A DNA stretch of 64,000 nt from assembly GCA_039182125.1 (NCBI GenBank), contig JBCDCH010000008.1, positions 1-64,000 on the forward strand, written 5' to 3'. Of the stretch, positions 16,911 to 25,500 are shown piece after piece. Made by a program: the position numbers and the translations under genes. The notes beneath the pieces are model-generated. The model searched no databases, was not told the DNA's origin, and saw nothing but the letters and a program-made list of their open reading frames with translations. The DNA is from Planctomycetota bacterium. Its GTDB lineage: Bacteria; Planctomycetota; Phycisphaerae; Tepidisphaerales; Tepidisphaeraceae. Every line of letters begins with the position of its first letter. Position 1 is the stretch's first letter.

Positions 16911-17253
16911 AAGCCCAGTGTACGCCGGATCGCCCAGTCGGCGGGGTGGGCGTCAGGGCATAAACCCGCGGCAGTGCAAAATGCATCGGCGGTGCAATCT
17001 GCACCTCTTGGCGGTAAGCAAATCTCGCAGCAGGATTTATCGCCAGGAAGTGCGGGCGGGGATGTTTGAAACGCGAAGGCAGAGCGAACCGGATCGCACG
17101 ACGGCTATTTCTTCAAGTGCCTAAAAGGCAATGAGTTACGCGAAATTTTATCGGTCCGGCACGCCCGTCGCAATGTCAAGGCGGGCCCATGTGGTGTGGT
17201 CGGGGCGACGAGGCTTCGTACTTCCTCGCCGCGTGGGTCCGGAGGGATTGTGT
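16911..17253. other. 343-bp intergenic region between divergent genes
   Basis: Separates the GT2 gene (minus) from the receiver-like gene (plus). It holds a cluster of hairpins at 16965-17056, listed separately, and a strong ribosome site GGAGGG at 17241-17246. An in-frame ATG at 17131 exists but lacks a ribosome site. No clear sigma70 boxes were found. Confidence 0.5.
16965..17056 (+). ncRNA. Candidate four-way-junction RNA element, unknown class
   Basis: Three local hairpins stand in a row: TGCA-AAA-TGCA (16975-16985), GGTGCA-ATC-TGCACC (16991-17005), and a 9-bp stem with one G-U pair (17009-17017 with 17037-17045, 19-nt loop). They are enclosed by CCCGCG (16965-16970) pairing with TGCGGG (17051-17056). 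The layout resembles a cloverleaf or junction riboswitch, but I do not recognise a known class. It lies about 200 bases before the receiver-like gene on the same strand. Direction is inferred; the hairpins would also form in the complement. Confidence 0.3.
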
Positions 17254-17841
17254 ATGGGACGACGTGTCCACAAACCGACCGACGATCGACACCGCCCGCG
17301 GGATGAGGGTCCTGCGGACCGTTCGCGGAAACGCAAGCGGCAGGTGCGTGACTCAGGCCGATCGGCGTGGTCCGAACTCGAAGCAAACGTCCGACGCGAA
17401 TCCGCGCCGGCGACGATGCTGATGGTCGGCTGCGACGACTCCGGGAAGCTGGATCGGCCCCACCGGGCTGACGGTGTTTTCAAAGACGGTGCGTTTACCG
17501 CCGACCTCGCCAAGACCGGCGACGAGGCGATCGGACGCATGCGACTCGGGGCGGTCGACCTGTTGGTTGTGGGCGAAACCGACCTGCCGGACCAACCCCT
17601 GCAAGGGTTCGTTCGGAAGGTGACCTCGGCTTGGCCGGAGTTGGCGTGGGCGATGTGGCGTTCGGCCGACGAGCCGACCGCGATCGCCGCCGACGAACTC
17701 TGGGCCCGTCGCAACGGCGCAGCCGCCGTGGTCGACGGGGACGACGGCTGGGGTCAACTCGTCGAACTCACCGAGCGTTGCTCGAAGGTTCGACGGGCGG
17801 CAAGAAGCGTTGTTCCAACATCCGTGGTGCCCAAGGCCTGA
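17254..17841 (+). CDS. Degenerate receiver-like protein
   Basis: 195 aa. A strongly basic, probably unstructured N-terminal 45 residues is followed by a domain with the rhythm of a response-regulator receiver: FTADLAKTGDEAIGRMRLGAVDLLVVGETDLPD, then VTSAWPELAWAMWRS. The acceptor Asp expected after the third strand is Gly (VVGETDLPD), so phosphorylation in the usual way is unlikely. I chose the ATG at 17254 because GGAGGG stands 7 bases before it; the longer frame from 17131 has no ribosome site. Flanked on both sides by structured non-coding DNA. Function unknown; a phosphorylation-independent regulator is a guess. Confidence 0.6.
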   Translation: MGRRVHKPTDDRHRPRDEGPADRSRKRKRQVRDSGRSAWSELEANVRRESAPATMLMVGCDDSGKLDRPHRADGVFKDGAFTADLAKTGDEAIGRMRLGAVDLLVVGETDLPDQPLQGFVRKVTSAWPELAWAMWRSADEPTAIAADELWARRNGAAAVVDGDDGWGQLVELTERCSKVRRAARSVVPTSVVPKA

Positions 17842-18049
17842 GAACCCGACGCACCGAAAAGCAGCCTGGCGAAGCAGGGACGTAAGGGCCCTGCAAGTCG
17901 GGGGTGTGAGAACCCCCGAACGAGGACCGGCCGACGACTGGAAACCGTCGGCCAACCACGAGTGAGACCGTCGCCGTGTCGGTCTCCGAACGAGAAAGCG
18001 CCACACGCCGGCGATTGCCGGCGACCGTGGCATAACCAAGGAGAGCGTC
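17842..18049 (+). ncRNA. Five-hairpin structured leader, possibly riboswitch-like
   Basis: Five perfect hairpins follow each other in about 150 nt: 17874-17879/17889-17894; 17899-17905/17912-17918; 17929-17936/17946-17953; 17964-17970/17980-17986; 18006-18012/18017-18023. The linkers repeat (GAACGAG at 17918-17924 and 17988-17994, CCACGAG between). The first part (GAAAAGCAGCC ... GCGAAGCAGGGACGTAAGG) resembles, with substitutions, the conserved core of c-di-GMP-I (GEMM) riboswitches, which have GGGACGCAAAGCC. A perfect ribosome site AAGGAG (18038-18043) follows and serves a small-protein gene. A genuine GEMM assignment is only a possibility. Confidence 0.4.
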
Positions 18050-18367
18050 GTGTGGATGAACCCGGTGACAGATAAACAAAGCGGGTACGTTCATGGTCGC
18101 GATCACAGCCGACCGTTGGCCGTCTTACCGCTTCGGCGGGAGGAAGGCCAGAAGGGAAACCCAGACATGAGTACCAATGAGAAGAGCCGGTCCGACAGCT
18201 ACGTCGGCCGTGAAAGTCGCAGCAGGGGGCAGGTCTTTGGCACCGACAAGGACGAAGATATCCTCAAAGCCATCAACGCCAAGGGCAACGCGATGCGTCG
18301 CACCCAAGCCGTTGGCCGACGCAAGAACCGCAAAGGTGGTCGTAGCCACGGCCGCGGTGCAGCGTAG
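18050..18367 (+). CDS. Small basic protein downstream of the structured leader
   Basis: 105 aa from the GTG at 18050, which has AAGGAG six bases in front. A second possible start is ATG 18167 (MSTNEKSRSDSYVGRES), giving 66 aa, with a weaker AAGGG ten bases upstream. The C-terminal part is the more protein-like: TDKDEDILKAINAKGNAMRRTQAVGRRKNRKGGRSHGRG, very rich in Lys, Arg and Gly, which suggests nucleic-acid binding. No family recognised. It ends with its own terminator at 18395-18420 and is convergent with the next gene. Confidence 0.6.
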   Translation: MWMNPVTDKQSGYVHGRDHSRPLAVLPLRREEGQKGNPDMSTNEKSRSDSYVGRESRSRGQVFGTDKDEDILKAINAKGNAMRRTQAVGRRKNRKGGRSHGRGAA

Positions 18368-18394
18368 AGAGAATGCCAAAATTCTCGCCGAAAG

Positions 18395-18420
18395 CCCACG
18401 CACTCGTGCGTGGGTCTTTT
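18395..18420 (+). terminator. Rho-independent terminator, member of the CCCACG palindrome family
   Basis: Perfect 9-bp stem CCCACGCAC (18395-18403) and GTGCGTGGG (18406-18414), then TCTTTT. It ends the small-protein transcript. The outer AGCCCACG...CGTGGGTC is the same as in palindromes near 21.9 kb and 50.4 kb. Confidence 0.85.
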
Positions 18421-18430
18421 CATGCGCGCT

Positions 18431-18877
18431 TCACGCCCGAACGTTGTCAAAGGCACACTTGAGCATCCACAGCACCAACACCCCGCGCCCGGTCCAAACC
18501 GCCGTGCGCAACCAGTTGGTCAGCACCAAGCGCCGACCGATCGCCGCGTCAAAGCCGGTGGCCAGCGTGTTGTGCATCGGCACCTGCACCAACGCGGTGC
18601 TCAACCAAAGCACCGCGACTCCGCCCAGCCCGGCCCAGATCATCCACACCGGCACGCCCTTGGGCGCGAGCCAGATCAGCGCGATGGCCGAGACCAGTTC
18701 CACCAGCATCGCCGGCCCGACGATCAGCGTGATGTTCCGCGTGTGTCGCGTGTGGTATGACGCCCACCCGTCGGCACCGACGCCGTCGAACTGCGCGTAG
18801 TGCACGACCTGCACCATCCAGATCAGCCCGACGAGAAACCACGTCGCGGCCACGTTGGCGAGCAAGGTCGGCATCAT
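18431..18877 (-). CDS. Four-helix integral membrane protein, unknown function
   Basis: 148 aa with four hydrophobic segments: NVAATWFLVGLIWMVQVV, LIVGPAMLVELVSAIALIWL, WMIWAGLGGVAVLWLSTALV and WTGRGVLVLWML. Conserved-looking polar positions lie at the ends of helices (HYAQF, YHTRHTRN, PMHNTL). I do not recognise the family. Its ATG overlaps the stop of the upstream phosphodiesterase as ATGA (18874-18877), so the two are translationally coupled and likely function or are regulated together. Confidence 0.75.
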   Translation of the reverse strand: MMPTLLANVAATWFLVGLIWMVQVVHYAQFDGVGADGWASYHTRHTRNITLIVGPAMLVELVSAIALIWLAPKGVPVWMIWAGLGGVAVLWLSTALVQVPMHNTLATGFDAAIGRRLVLTNWLRTAVWTGRGVLVLWMLKCAFDNVRA

Positions 18878-19686
18878 CCGTCCCCCGGGTCGTTAGCGAC
18901 TTCGCCGACCAGCGGGACCTCGATCCGCTCGATTGCCGTCGCTTTCCCGTCCTCGATGGTGGCCAGCGCGCCGCACAGGCGAACGTCCTTGGTCGCGACG
19001 TGAAACGGGTGCGGCGTGTTGGTCCGCATCGTCGCCACGACCGCATCCGTCTTGCGGCCGAGCACCCCGTCGTACGGCCCGGTCATGCCGAGGTCGCTGA
19101 TGAACGCGGTGCCGTGGTGCAGCAGGCGGGCGTCGGCGGTCGGCGTGTGGGTGTGGGTGCCAAAGACGAAGTGAGCCCGGCCATCCAGGTGCCAGCCGAG
19201 TGCGATTTTCTCGCTGCTCGCCTCGCAATGCACCTCGGCAACGATCACGTCCGCGCCCTTGCCGATGTCCCGCAGGATCGCATCCGCTTCCGCGAACGGG
19301 TCGTTCGGCGGCAGCTGATTCATGAAGATCCGCCCGAGCAGCGTGAACACCGCGACCCGCACGCCGCCGGCCGACTTCACGATCGTGTACCGCCGGCCCG
19401 GCCCGTCGGGCGAGAGGTTCGCCGGCCGCAGCAGCCGTTCGCTCTCCCGCAGCGTGTCGGCGATCTCGAACCGCTTGTAGCAGTGGTCGCCGAGCGTGAC
19501 CACGTCACAGCCGTATCGGCGGAGTTTGTGGAACAGGTTCGGCGTGATCCCGCTGCCGCCGGCGATGTTCTCGCCGTTGCACACGACGAAATCGACCTCG
19601 TGCTTCTTGACGATCCCCGGCAACAACCCATGCACCGCCGCCCGCCCCGGATTGCCCACCACATCGCCGATCGCCAGAACACGCAT
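18874..19686 (-). CDS. ymdB: YmdB-family metallophosphoesterase
   Basis: 270 aa, the family's usual length. It starts at the ATG at 19686 (MRVLAIGDVVGNPGRAA). The dimetal centre is visible in order: Asp in GDVVG, CNGENIAGGSG, GDH, VAEVHCEASSEK and GTHTHTPTADAR. YmdB-type enzymes hydrolyse 2',3'-cyclic nucleotides; in Bacillus the family affects biofilm and stress decisions, but the role here is inference. The longer frame upstream overlaps the RTX gene's region and has no family similarity. It is coupled to the membrane protein downstream. Confidence 0.9.
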   Translation of the reverse strand: MRVLAIGDVVGNPGRAAVHGLLPGIVKKHEVDFVVCNGENIAGGSGITPNLFHKLRRYGCDVVTLGDHCYKRFEIADTLRESERLLRPANLSPDGPGRRYTIVKSAGGVRVAVFTLLGRIFMNQLPPNDPFAEADAILRDIGKGADVIVAEVHCEASSEKIALGWHLDGRAHFVFGTHTHTPTADARLLHHGTAFISDLGMTGPYDGVLGRKTDAVVATMRTNTPHPFHVATKDVRLCGALATIEDGKATAIERIEVPLVGEVANDPGDG

Positions 19687-19816
19687 GGCAACACGGTAGC
19701 GCGATTCGAAGAAAATTCGCTTGGACGGAAATAGTTCGAACGGTCGGCGCGTTTCCACTTCCAGCACGGCGTCACCCGACGCGAATCTCACGAACCACCT
19801 TGGAAAGGAACCACCC

Positions 19817-20629
19817 ATGCAGCCCATGGAACAGCTCGAACTGCGCAAACTCCTCTCGGCCAATCTCAGCGATGCCGGCGTGCTCCGCGTCGTCGGTGAC
19901 GAAGGCGTCGACAACGTCATCAGCGTCTCGCTCTTGGAGGACCCGGCCGGCGGGCCGGACGTCCAGCCCACCGCCATCGTGACGATCAACGGCACCGAGG
20001 AACTGCGTGCGCCTGCCGAGGACATCCGTCGCGTTTACGTTCACGGCCGTGACGGCAACGACACGATCGACGTCGCCGCCATCGGCCGACTCACCCGCGT
20101 CTTCGGCTGGGGTGGTGATGACACAATCACCGCCGAGTCGCGCAGTATCCAACGTGGCGGCGCCGGCAACGACGTGCTCAACGGTTCCGACGCCCGCGAC
20201 TTCCTCGGCGGCTCCATCGGCGACGACACTCTCAACGGCAACGGCGGCAACGATTACATGAAGGGCTCCGACGGCAACGATGAGATGAACGGCGGCGACG
20301 GACGCGACCTCATGCTCGGCGGCGGCGGAGACGACGTCATGTCCGGCGGCCTTGGCAACGACCTGCTCATCGGCAGCCTCGGCGACGACCTGCTCAACGG
20401 TGACGACGGCGACGACAAGCTCTTCGGCGGGCCCGGCACCGACACGCTCAACGGCGGCAGTGGTGCCGATGACCTCTTCGGCGGTAACGAGAGCGAAGAC
20501 GACGATGAAGACACCCTCAACGCTGGCGGTGACGAGGGCGACAGCGAATCGCTCGACGGCGTGACCGATCCGCAACCCGGTGGCGGCCGCGGCCTCCGCG
20601 GCCTCTGGGGCGGACGCCCGGGTCGCTGA
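19817..20629 (+). CDS. RTX-repeat calcium-binding protein with LExRxLLS N-terminus
   Basis: 270 aa. The N-terminus (MEQLELRKLLSANLS) is a variant of the planctomycete LEPR-XLL motif. From about residue 95 the protein consists of RTX nonapeptides (GGxGNDxLx type): GGAGNDVLNGSDARDFLGG, NGNGGNDYMKGSDGNDEM and so on, forming a calcium-filled beta-roll. The tail is acidic, then Gly/Arg-rich. Surface exposure or secretion by a type I route is expected for RTX proteins; no ABC exporter is nearby. ATG 19817 follows GGAAAGGA with good spacing. Monocistronic, with a terminator at 20655-20689. Confidence 0.85.
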   Translation: MQPMEQLELRKLLSANLSDAGVLRVVGDEGVDNVISVSLLEDPAGGPDVQPTAIVTINGTEELRAPAEDIRRVYVHGRDGNDTIDVAAIGRLTRVFGWGGDDTITAESRSIQRGGAGNDVLNGSDARDFLGGSIGDDTLNGNGGNDYMKGSDGNDEMNGGDGRDLMLGGGGDDVMSGGLGNDLLIGSLGDDLLNGDDGDDKLFGGPGTDTLNGGSGADDLFGGNESEDDDEDTLNAGGDEGDSESLDGVTDPQPGGGRGLRGLWGGRPGR

Positions 20630-20654
20630 TCCCTCTCACGCAAACCATCCTTCT

Positions 20655-20699
20655 CACCGCCGCGTCGACTCCTCAAAGGCGCGGCGGTGTTTCAATTCT
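20655..20699 (+). terminator. Rho-independent terminator after the RTX gene
   Basis: Perfect 10-bp stem CACCGCCGCG (20655-20664) with CGCGGCGGTG (20680-20689), 15-nt loop, followed by TTTCAATTCT. It lies 26 bases past the RTX stop codon. Confidence 0.8.
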
Positions 20700-20746
20700 C
20701 CACGCGGTTCCCATGACGTTGACGGTGCTCTAGCCTTGCGGCCAAC

Positions 20747-21949
20747 GTGGCAATCGACTGGCAAGAGATCCGACAGCGCTTCGTGCCCTTCGACGGTCAC
20801 TACCTCGACGGCAACTCGCTGGGGCTTTGCACGAAGGCATCGGCGGAGCAGGCCAAACTTGTGCTTCATGAGTGGCAAACGCTCGGCATCGGCGGCTGGT
20901 TCGGCGCGGACCCGCCGTGGCTGCGGATGTCTCGTGAGGGCGGTGCGCTATGTGCCCCGATCGTCGGTGCGGAGCCGAGCCGCGTGATCGCCACCGGGAG
21001 CACCACGGCCAACCTGCACCAGGGATTGGCGACGTTTTACAAGCCGACACCGCAGCGAGATCGCATCGTCATCGACGACGGCTGCTTTCCCACCGACGGC
21101 TACGCAGTGCAGAGCCATCTGCGGATGCGTGGCTTGCCGAGCTCGGCGTTGGAGCGTGTGCCGATGCGTGGCGATTTGTTCGAGGAGGAAGACCTGATCG
21201 CGGCCATCGAGTCGGACGGTGTCGCGCTTGCGGTGTTGCCGGTGGTGGTGTTTTCTACCGGGCAACTGATCGATGTCGAGCGCGTGCAATCGGCAGCGAC
21301 GGCGGCGGGGGTGACCGTGCTTTGGGATGCGTCGCATGCGGCCGGTTCGGTGCCGATGCGGCTTGATGATTGGGGTTGCGAGTACGCGTTCTGGTGCGGC
21401 TATAAGTACCTCAACGGCGGCCCAGGCTGCGTGGCGTTCGCCTACCTACGCGAAGCGCTCGAGCCGGGGATGGCGGGGTGGTTCGGGTCGAGTGACGAGG
21501 CGTTGTTCGACATGCCGAGCGAGTTGCGACCGGCTGACGGTGCGGCGCGGTTGCAGCAGGGGACGCCGCACATGCTGTCGCTCGCGCCGTTGCTCGGATC
21601 GTTGTCCGGCTTCCCAGCGATTGGCGAAGTTCGCCAGCGTTCGTTGGAGCTGACCGGTCATCTGCTCGACCGGCTCGACGACACACTCGCCGCACATGGG
21701 TTTGGCACCGCGACGCCACGCGATCCGAGCCGTCGAGGCGGGCATGTATCGCTACGGCATCCCGATGCCGAGCGCTTGGTTCACGCGTTGGCGAAGATGA
21801 ACATCGTCACCGATTATCGTCGCCCGGACCTCATACGCGTCGCACCGGTCGCGTTGTACAACGACGAGCCGGACGTGGATGCCGTGGTGGAGGCGCTCGT
21901 GAAGTTGACGTCAACGCCCACGGCTTCAGCCGTGGGTCGGCGAGCGTGA
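20747..21949 (+). CDS. kynU: Kynureninase
   Basis: 400-aa PLP enzyme cleaving kynurenine to anthranilate and alanine (or 3-hydroxykynurenine to 3-hydroxyanthranilate). Family marks: YLDGNSLGLCTKAS near residue 20, TGSTTANLHQGLATFY, LWDASHAAGSVPM, and the PLP-lysine block WCGYKYLNGGPG, then QQGTPHMLSLAPL. Start is the GTG at 20747. The last residues (TPTASAVGR) come from a palindromic repeat (21917-21936) that runs into the 3' end of the gene, so the C-terminus is probably recently altered. Followed 50 bases later by the formamidase gene, the preceding step of tryptophan breakdown. Confidence 0.93.
   Translation: MAIDWQEIRQRFVPFDGHYLDGNSLGLCTKASAEQAKLVLHEWQTLGIGGWFGADPPWLRMSREGGALCAPIVGAEPSRVIATGSTTANLHQGLATFYKPTPQRDRIVIDDGCFPTDGYAVQSHLRMRGLPSSALERVPMRGDLFEEEDLIAAIESDGVALAVLPVVVFSTGQLIDVERVQSAATAAGVTVLWDASHAAGSVPMRLDDWGCEYAFWCGYKYLNGGPGCVAFAYLREALEPGMAGWFGSSDEALFDMPSELRPADGAARLQQGTPHMLSLAPLLGSLSGFPAIGEVRQRSLELTGHLLDRLDDTLAAHGFGTATPRDPSRRGGHVSLRHPDAERLVHALAKMNIVTDYRRPDLIRVAPVALYNDEPDVDAVVEALVKLTSTPTASAVGRRA
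21917..21936. repeat. CCCACG palindrome inside the 3' end of kynU
   Basis: CCCACGGC-TTCA-GCCGTGGG, an 8-bp stem with a TTCA loop, followed by TC. The same 20 bases occur at 50363-50382. Here the element is read as codons for the kynureninase C-terminus. Confidence 0.8.
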
Positions 21950-21999
21950 CCGAATCCCGACGCACGCTTGAAGACTTGGGCGTTAGATAGGATCAACTC

Positions 22000-22545
22000 A
22001 TGCCACTGATCGACATCACCCGCCCGCTCTCGGCCGGCACCGCCGCATGGCCCGGCGACACCCCGACGACGCTGACTCGCAACGCGGCGCTGGCCGACGG
22101 CGCGAGCGTGAACCTCTCGTCGATCACGGCGAGTGTTCACAACGCCACGCACGTCGATGCACCGTTGCACTACGACGACGCCGGCTGCGGGATCGAAGGG
22201 CTCGACTTGGACCTGTACCTCGGCGAATGCGAAGTCGTCGACGTGGTCGGGCACGACCCGATCTTGCCGGAGCATCTGCCGATCGACCTGCCGCCGCGCG
22301 TGTTGCTCAAAACCGGTGGCTGGCCCGAAAGCGGGACGTTTCCGAACGACGTTCCGAGCGTCGACAAGCCGACGAGCAAGACCCTTCCCATTCATCACGC
22401 CATCCATGCGGCTGGCCTTCGCATCCTCGAAAGCTTCGATCTCGCCAATGTCGAAGCGGGCCGGTATGAGCTGATCGCGTTGCCGATTCTGATTCCGGGC
22501 AGCGACGGCGCGTTTGTCCGGGCAGTATTGCGTCACTCGCCGTAA
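22000..22545 (+). CDS. kynB: Kynurenine formamidase (cyclase family)
   Basis: 181-aa metal-dependent hydrolase converting N-formylkynurenine to kynurenine and formate. The family zinc motif is intact: HNATHVDAPLH gives His47, His51, Asp53 and His57; the N-terminal DITRPLSAGTAAWPGD and the later DVPSVDKP, LPIHHAIHAAG blocks fit KynB. It is somewhat shorter than typical members of about 210 aa because loops are trimmed. With kynU it forms a two-step tryptophan-catabolic pair; tryptophan dioxygenase is not in the window. Convergent with the glucan synthase gene. Confidence 0.88.
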   Translation: MPLIDITRPLSAGTAAWPGDTPTTLTRNAALADGASVNLSSITASVHNATHVDAPLHYDDAGCGIEGLDLDLYLGECEVVDVVGHDPILPEHLPIDLPPRVLLKTGGWPESGTFPNDVPSVDKPTSKTLPIHHAIHAAGLRILESFDLANVEAGRYELIALPILIPGSDGAFVRAVLRHSP

Positions 22546-22596
22546 GCATCCCAGGCGTAAACACGCAAGCCATCGTCGGTCGGCTGGTCGCGGCGA

Positions 22597-25500
22597 TTAA
22601 AGCTCGACCGTGATCTCGTGATCGTGGCGGTCGTCGCATAGCGGGACGTGCAAATCGTCCTGTTCAACGCCATCGACGGTGACACGGGTGACCAGGCCGG
22701 AGTTGTGGTTGATGATGTTGATGTGGTGGAAGGTTTCGCGGAAGCGGTAGTGGAGTTTGAAGCCGCCCCATTCCGGCGGGAGCAGCGGGTTGAACTCGAG
22801 GCGGTCGACGCGGAGCTTGATGCCCAGGAGGGACTCGGTGATGAGCCGGTAGAGCCAGCCGGCCGAGCCGGTGTACCACGTCCAGCCGCCGCGGCCGACG
22901 TGGGGGTTCACGCCGTAGACGTCCGCGGCGCAGACATACGGCTCGACCTTGTACTTGGCCATGCTGTTGGCATCGAGCGCGTGGTTGATCGGGTTGATGA
23001 GCCGTTGCAGCTCCCACGCCCGGCCGGCGTCGCGCATCTCGGCGAACGCCATCACCGTCCACACGGCGGCATGCGTGTACTGCCCGCCGTTCTCGCGGAC
23101 GCCGGGCAGGTAGCCCTTGATGTAGCCCGGGTCGGCCCCCTCGCGCACCTCGGCGTCGTCGAAAGGCGGATCGAACAGTTGGATGAGCCCCGCGTCACGC
23201 CGCACGAGCCGATGGTCGACCGCGCTCATCGCCTGCGTGGCCCGCTCGGGATCGGTCTCGCCGACGAGGATCGCCCACGACTGCGGCAGCGAGTCGATCT
23301 GGCATTCGGTGTTCTCCGACGAGCCCAGCGGCGAGCCGTCGTCGAAGTAGGCACGCCGGTACCAGTCGCCGTCCCACGCGTTGGCCTCGACGTTGGCCTT
23401 GAGCGTGTCGATGTGTTCGAGGCAATGGTCGGCAAACTCGACATCGCCACGCTCGCGGGCGATCGGCTCGAAGTCGCGTAGCACCTGCATCAGGAAGAAC
23501 GCCATCCACACCGACTCGCCCTTGCCGTGCTCGCCGACGAGGTTCATGCCGTCGTTCCAGTCGCCGCAACCGATCAGCGGCAGGCCGTTGCGTCCGTAGC
23601 CGCGGTTGACGGTGGCGTTGCGGATCGAGCGTTTGCAGTGCTCGTAGATCGACACCGATTCGTCGCCGCGCGGGAAGAGGTCGTAGATCGACTCCTGATC
23701 CGGCGGTACCGGCGGCCCGGTGAGCATCGGGACGGCTTCGTCGAGGACGCCGGTGTCGCCGAGGGTGCGGACGTAGCGGGCGGTGACCAGCGGCAGCCAG
23801 AGGTAGTCGTCGGAGAAGTGTGTGCGCACCCCGCGGCCGGTAGGCGGGTGCCACCAGTGTTGCACGTCGCCTTCGACGAACTGATGAGCGGCGGCGCGAA
23901 GGATGTGCTCGCGGGTCGTCTCGGGCGCACAGTGAATCAACGCGGCCACGTCCTGCAACTGATCACGAAAGCCGTACGCACCGCCGGACTGGTAGTACCC
24001 GCTGCGGCCCCAATAGCGACACGAGAGCACCTGGTACGGCAGCCACCAGTTGACGAGGAACTCCACGGCCTTGTCCGGCGTCTCGACATGCACCGCGCCG
24101 AGCGTGTGGTTCCAGTAATCCCAGACCTGCTGGAGCGCGTCCTTGGAGGCGGTGTTGCCGCGGAAGCGCTTGAGCAGTTCGCGGGCGTCGTTGCGGTTCT
24201 GGCCGGAGCCGAGGACGAAGGTGACGGTCACCTCCTCGCCGTCGGCAAGGTCCATCGGGGTGCGGATGGCGGCGCACGGGTCGAGGCCGGCGCCGACGGT
24301 GCCGGAGAGTTTGGTCCGCGCGAGGGCGGCGGGCGCGGCGGGTGAGCCGTTGCGGCCGAGGAACTCCGTGCGGTCGCCGGTGAAGGATTTGCGCTGCGCC
24401 GAGCAATGGAAGAAAGACACGCGCGGGCCGAAGTCGGTGTTGTAGGCGTTGCGGGCCAGCACCGCGCCGGTGGTCGGGTCGAGCTCGGTGACGACGTGGG
24501 TCGCGGACTTCTGCCGGAACTCGCCTAGGCACCACTCGACGTAGCCGGTGAGGCTGATGCGTCGGTCGCGGCCGCTGTCGTTGCGGATCTTGATGCGGGT
24601 GAACTTCACCGGCGCGTCGGTCGCGACGTAGGTCCACATCTCGGAGTTGATGCCCGACTCGGTGTAGTCGAAAACGGTGTACCCGAAGCCGTGGCGGGTC
24701 GTGTACGGCATCGACCCGCTCGCCGGCAGCGGCGTGGGTGACCAGACCCGGCCGCTCTCCTCGTCGCGCAGGTAGAACGCCTCGCCGGACGCATCGGTGA
24801 CCGGGTCGTTGTACCACGGGGTCAGCCGGTACTCGTGGGCGTTTTCGCACCAGGTGTAGCTTCCGCCGGATTCACTGACGATGCAGCCGAAGTGCGGGTT
24901 GGCCAGCACGTTGATCCACGGCGCGGGGGTGACCTTCGCGCTGCGGGCGGCACCGGGGGAGGCGTTGATGATGTACTCGCGACCGTCGGACGTGAACCCG
25001 CCAATGCCGTTGTAGAACATCAGGTCGCGGCGTGGTAGTTCGCTGGCGGTCATCACCTCGCGCCGCCGGGCACGGGTCGGCACAAACTTGGGCATCGTGA
25101 ACTGGCCCCGGCCGCGGCGTTCGATCTGTTCCTCCAGCGTGCCCGCCGTGTCGATGAGCACGACGCGGGCGACGGTCTTGAGCAGGGTGCGGTCTTCCTC
25201 GGACATCTGGTCCGAGCGGCGTATGAAGATGCCGCCGGGCTTGTCGATCTGGCCGGCCTCGGTCGTGGAGTTGACGATGCCGACGACCGCGTCGTGGAGT
25301 TCATCGCGATAGCCGCCGGCGTCTTCGTTGAGAATGACCAGGTCGACGTCGAGCCCCTTGCGCCGGAAGTAGGCGTGGGCCTGCACCAACTGCTTGACGA
25401 GTTTGAGATTGTCACGATCGGTCAATCGCAGGAGGACGATCGGGCGGTCGCCGGAGATGCCGTAGCCCCAGAGACCGTTCTGGCCGCGGGTGTTGGCGGC

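Noticed and set aside
17131-17253. N-terminal extension of the receiver-like protein from ATG 17131
   Set aside because: No ribosome site and no protein-like features, whereas ATG 17254 has GGAGGG at ideal spacing.
19687-20025. N-terminal extension of the YmdB-like protein to 20025
   Set aside because: It is antisense to the RTX gene's start; the family begins at MRVLAIGDVVG (19686).
20100-20520. Tandem DNA repeat or CRISPR-like array
   Set aside because: The periodicity is the codon pattern of RTX nonapeptides; unit sequences vary and there are no spacers.
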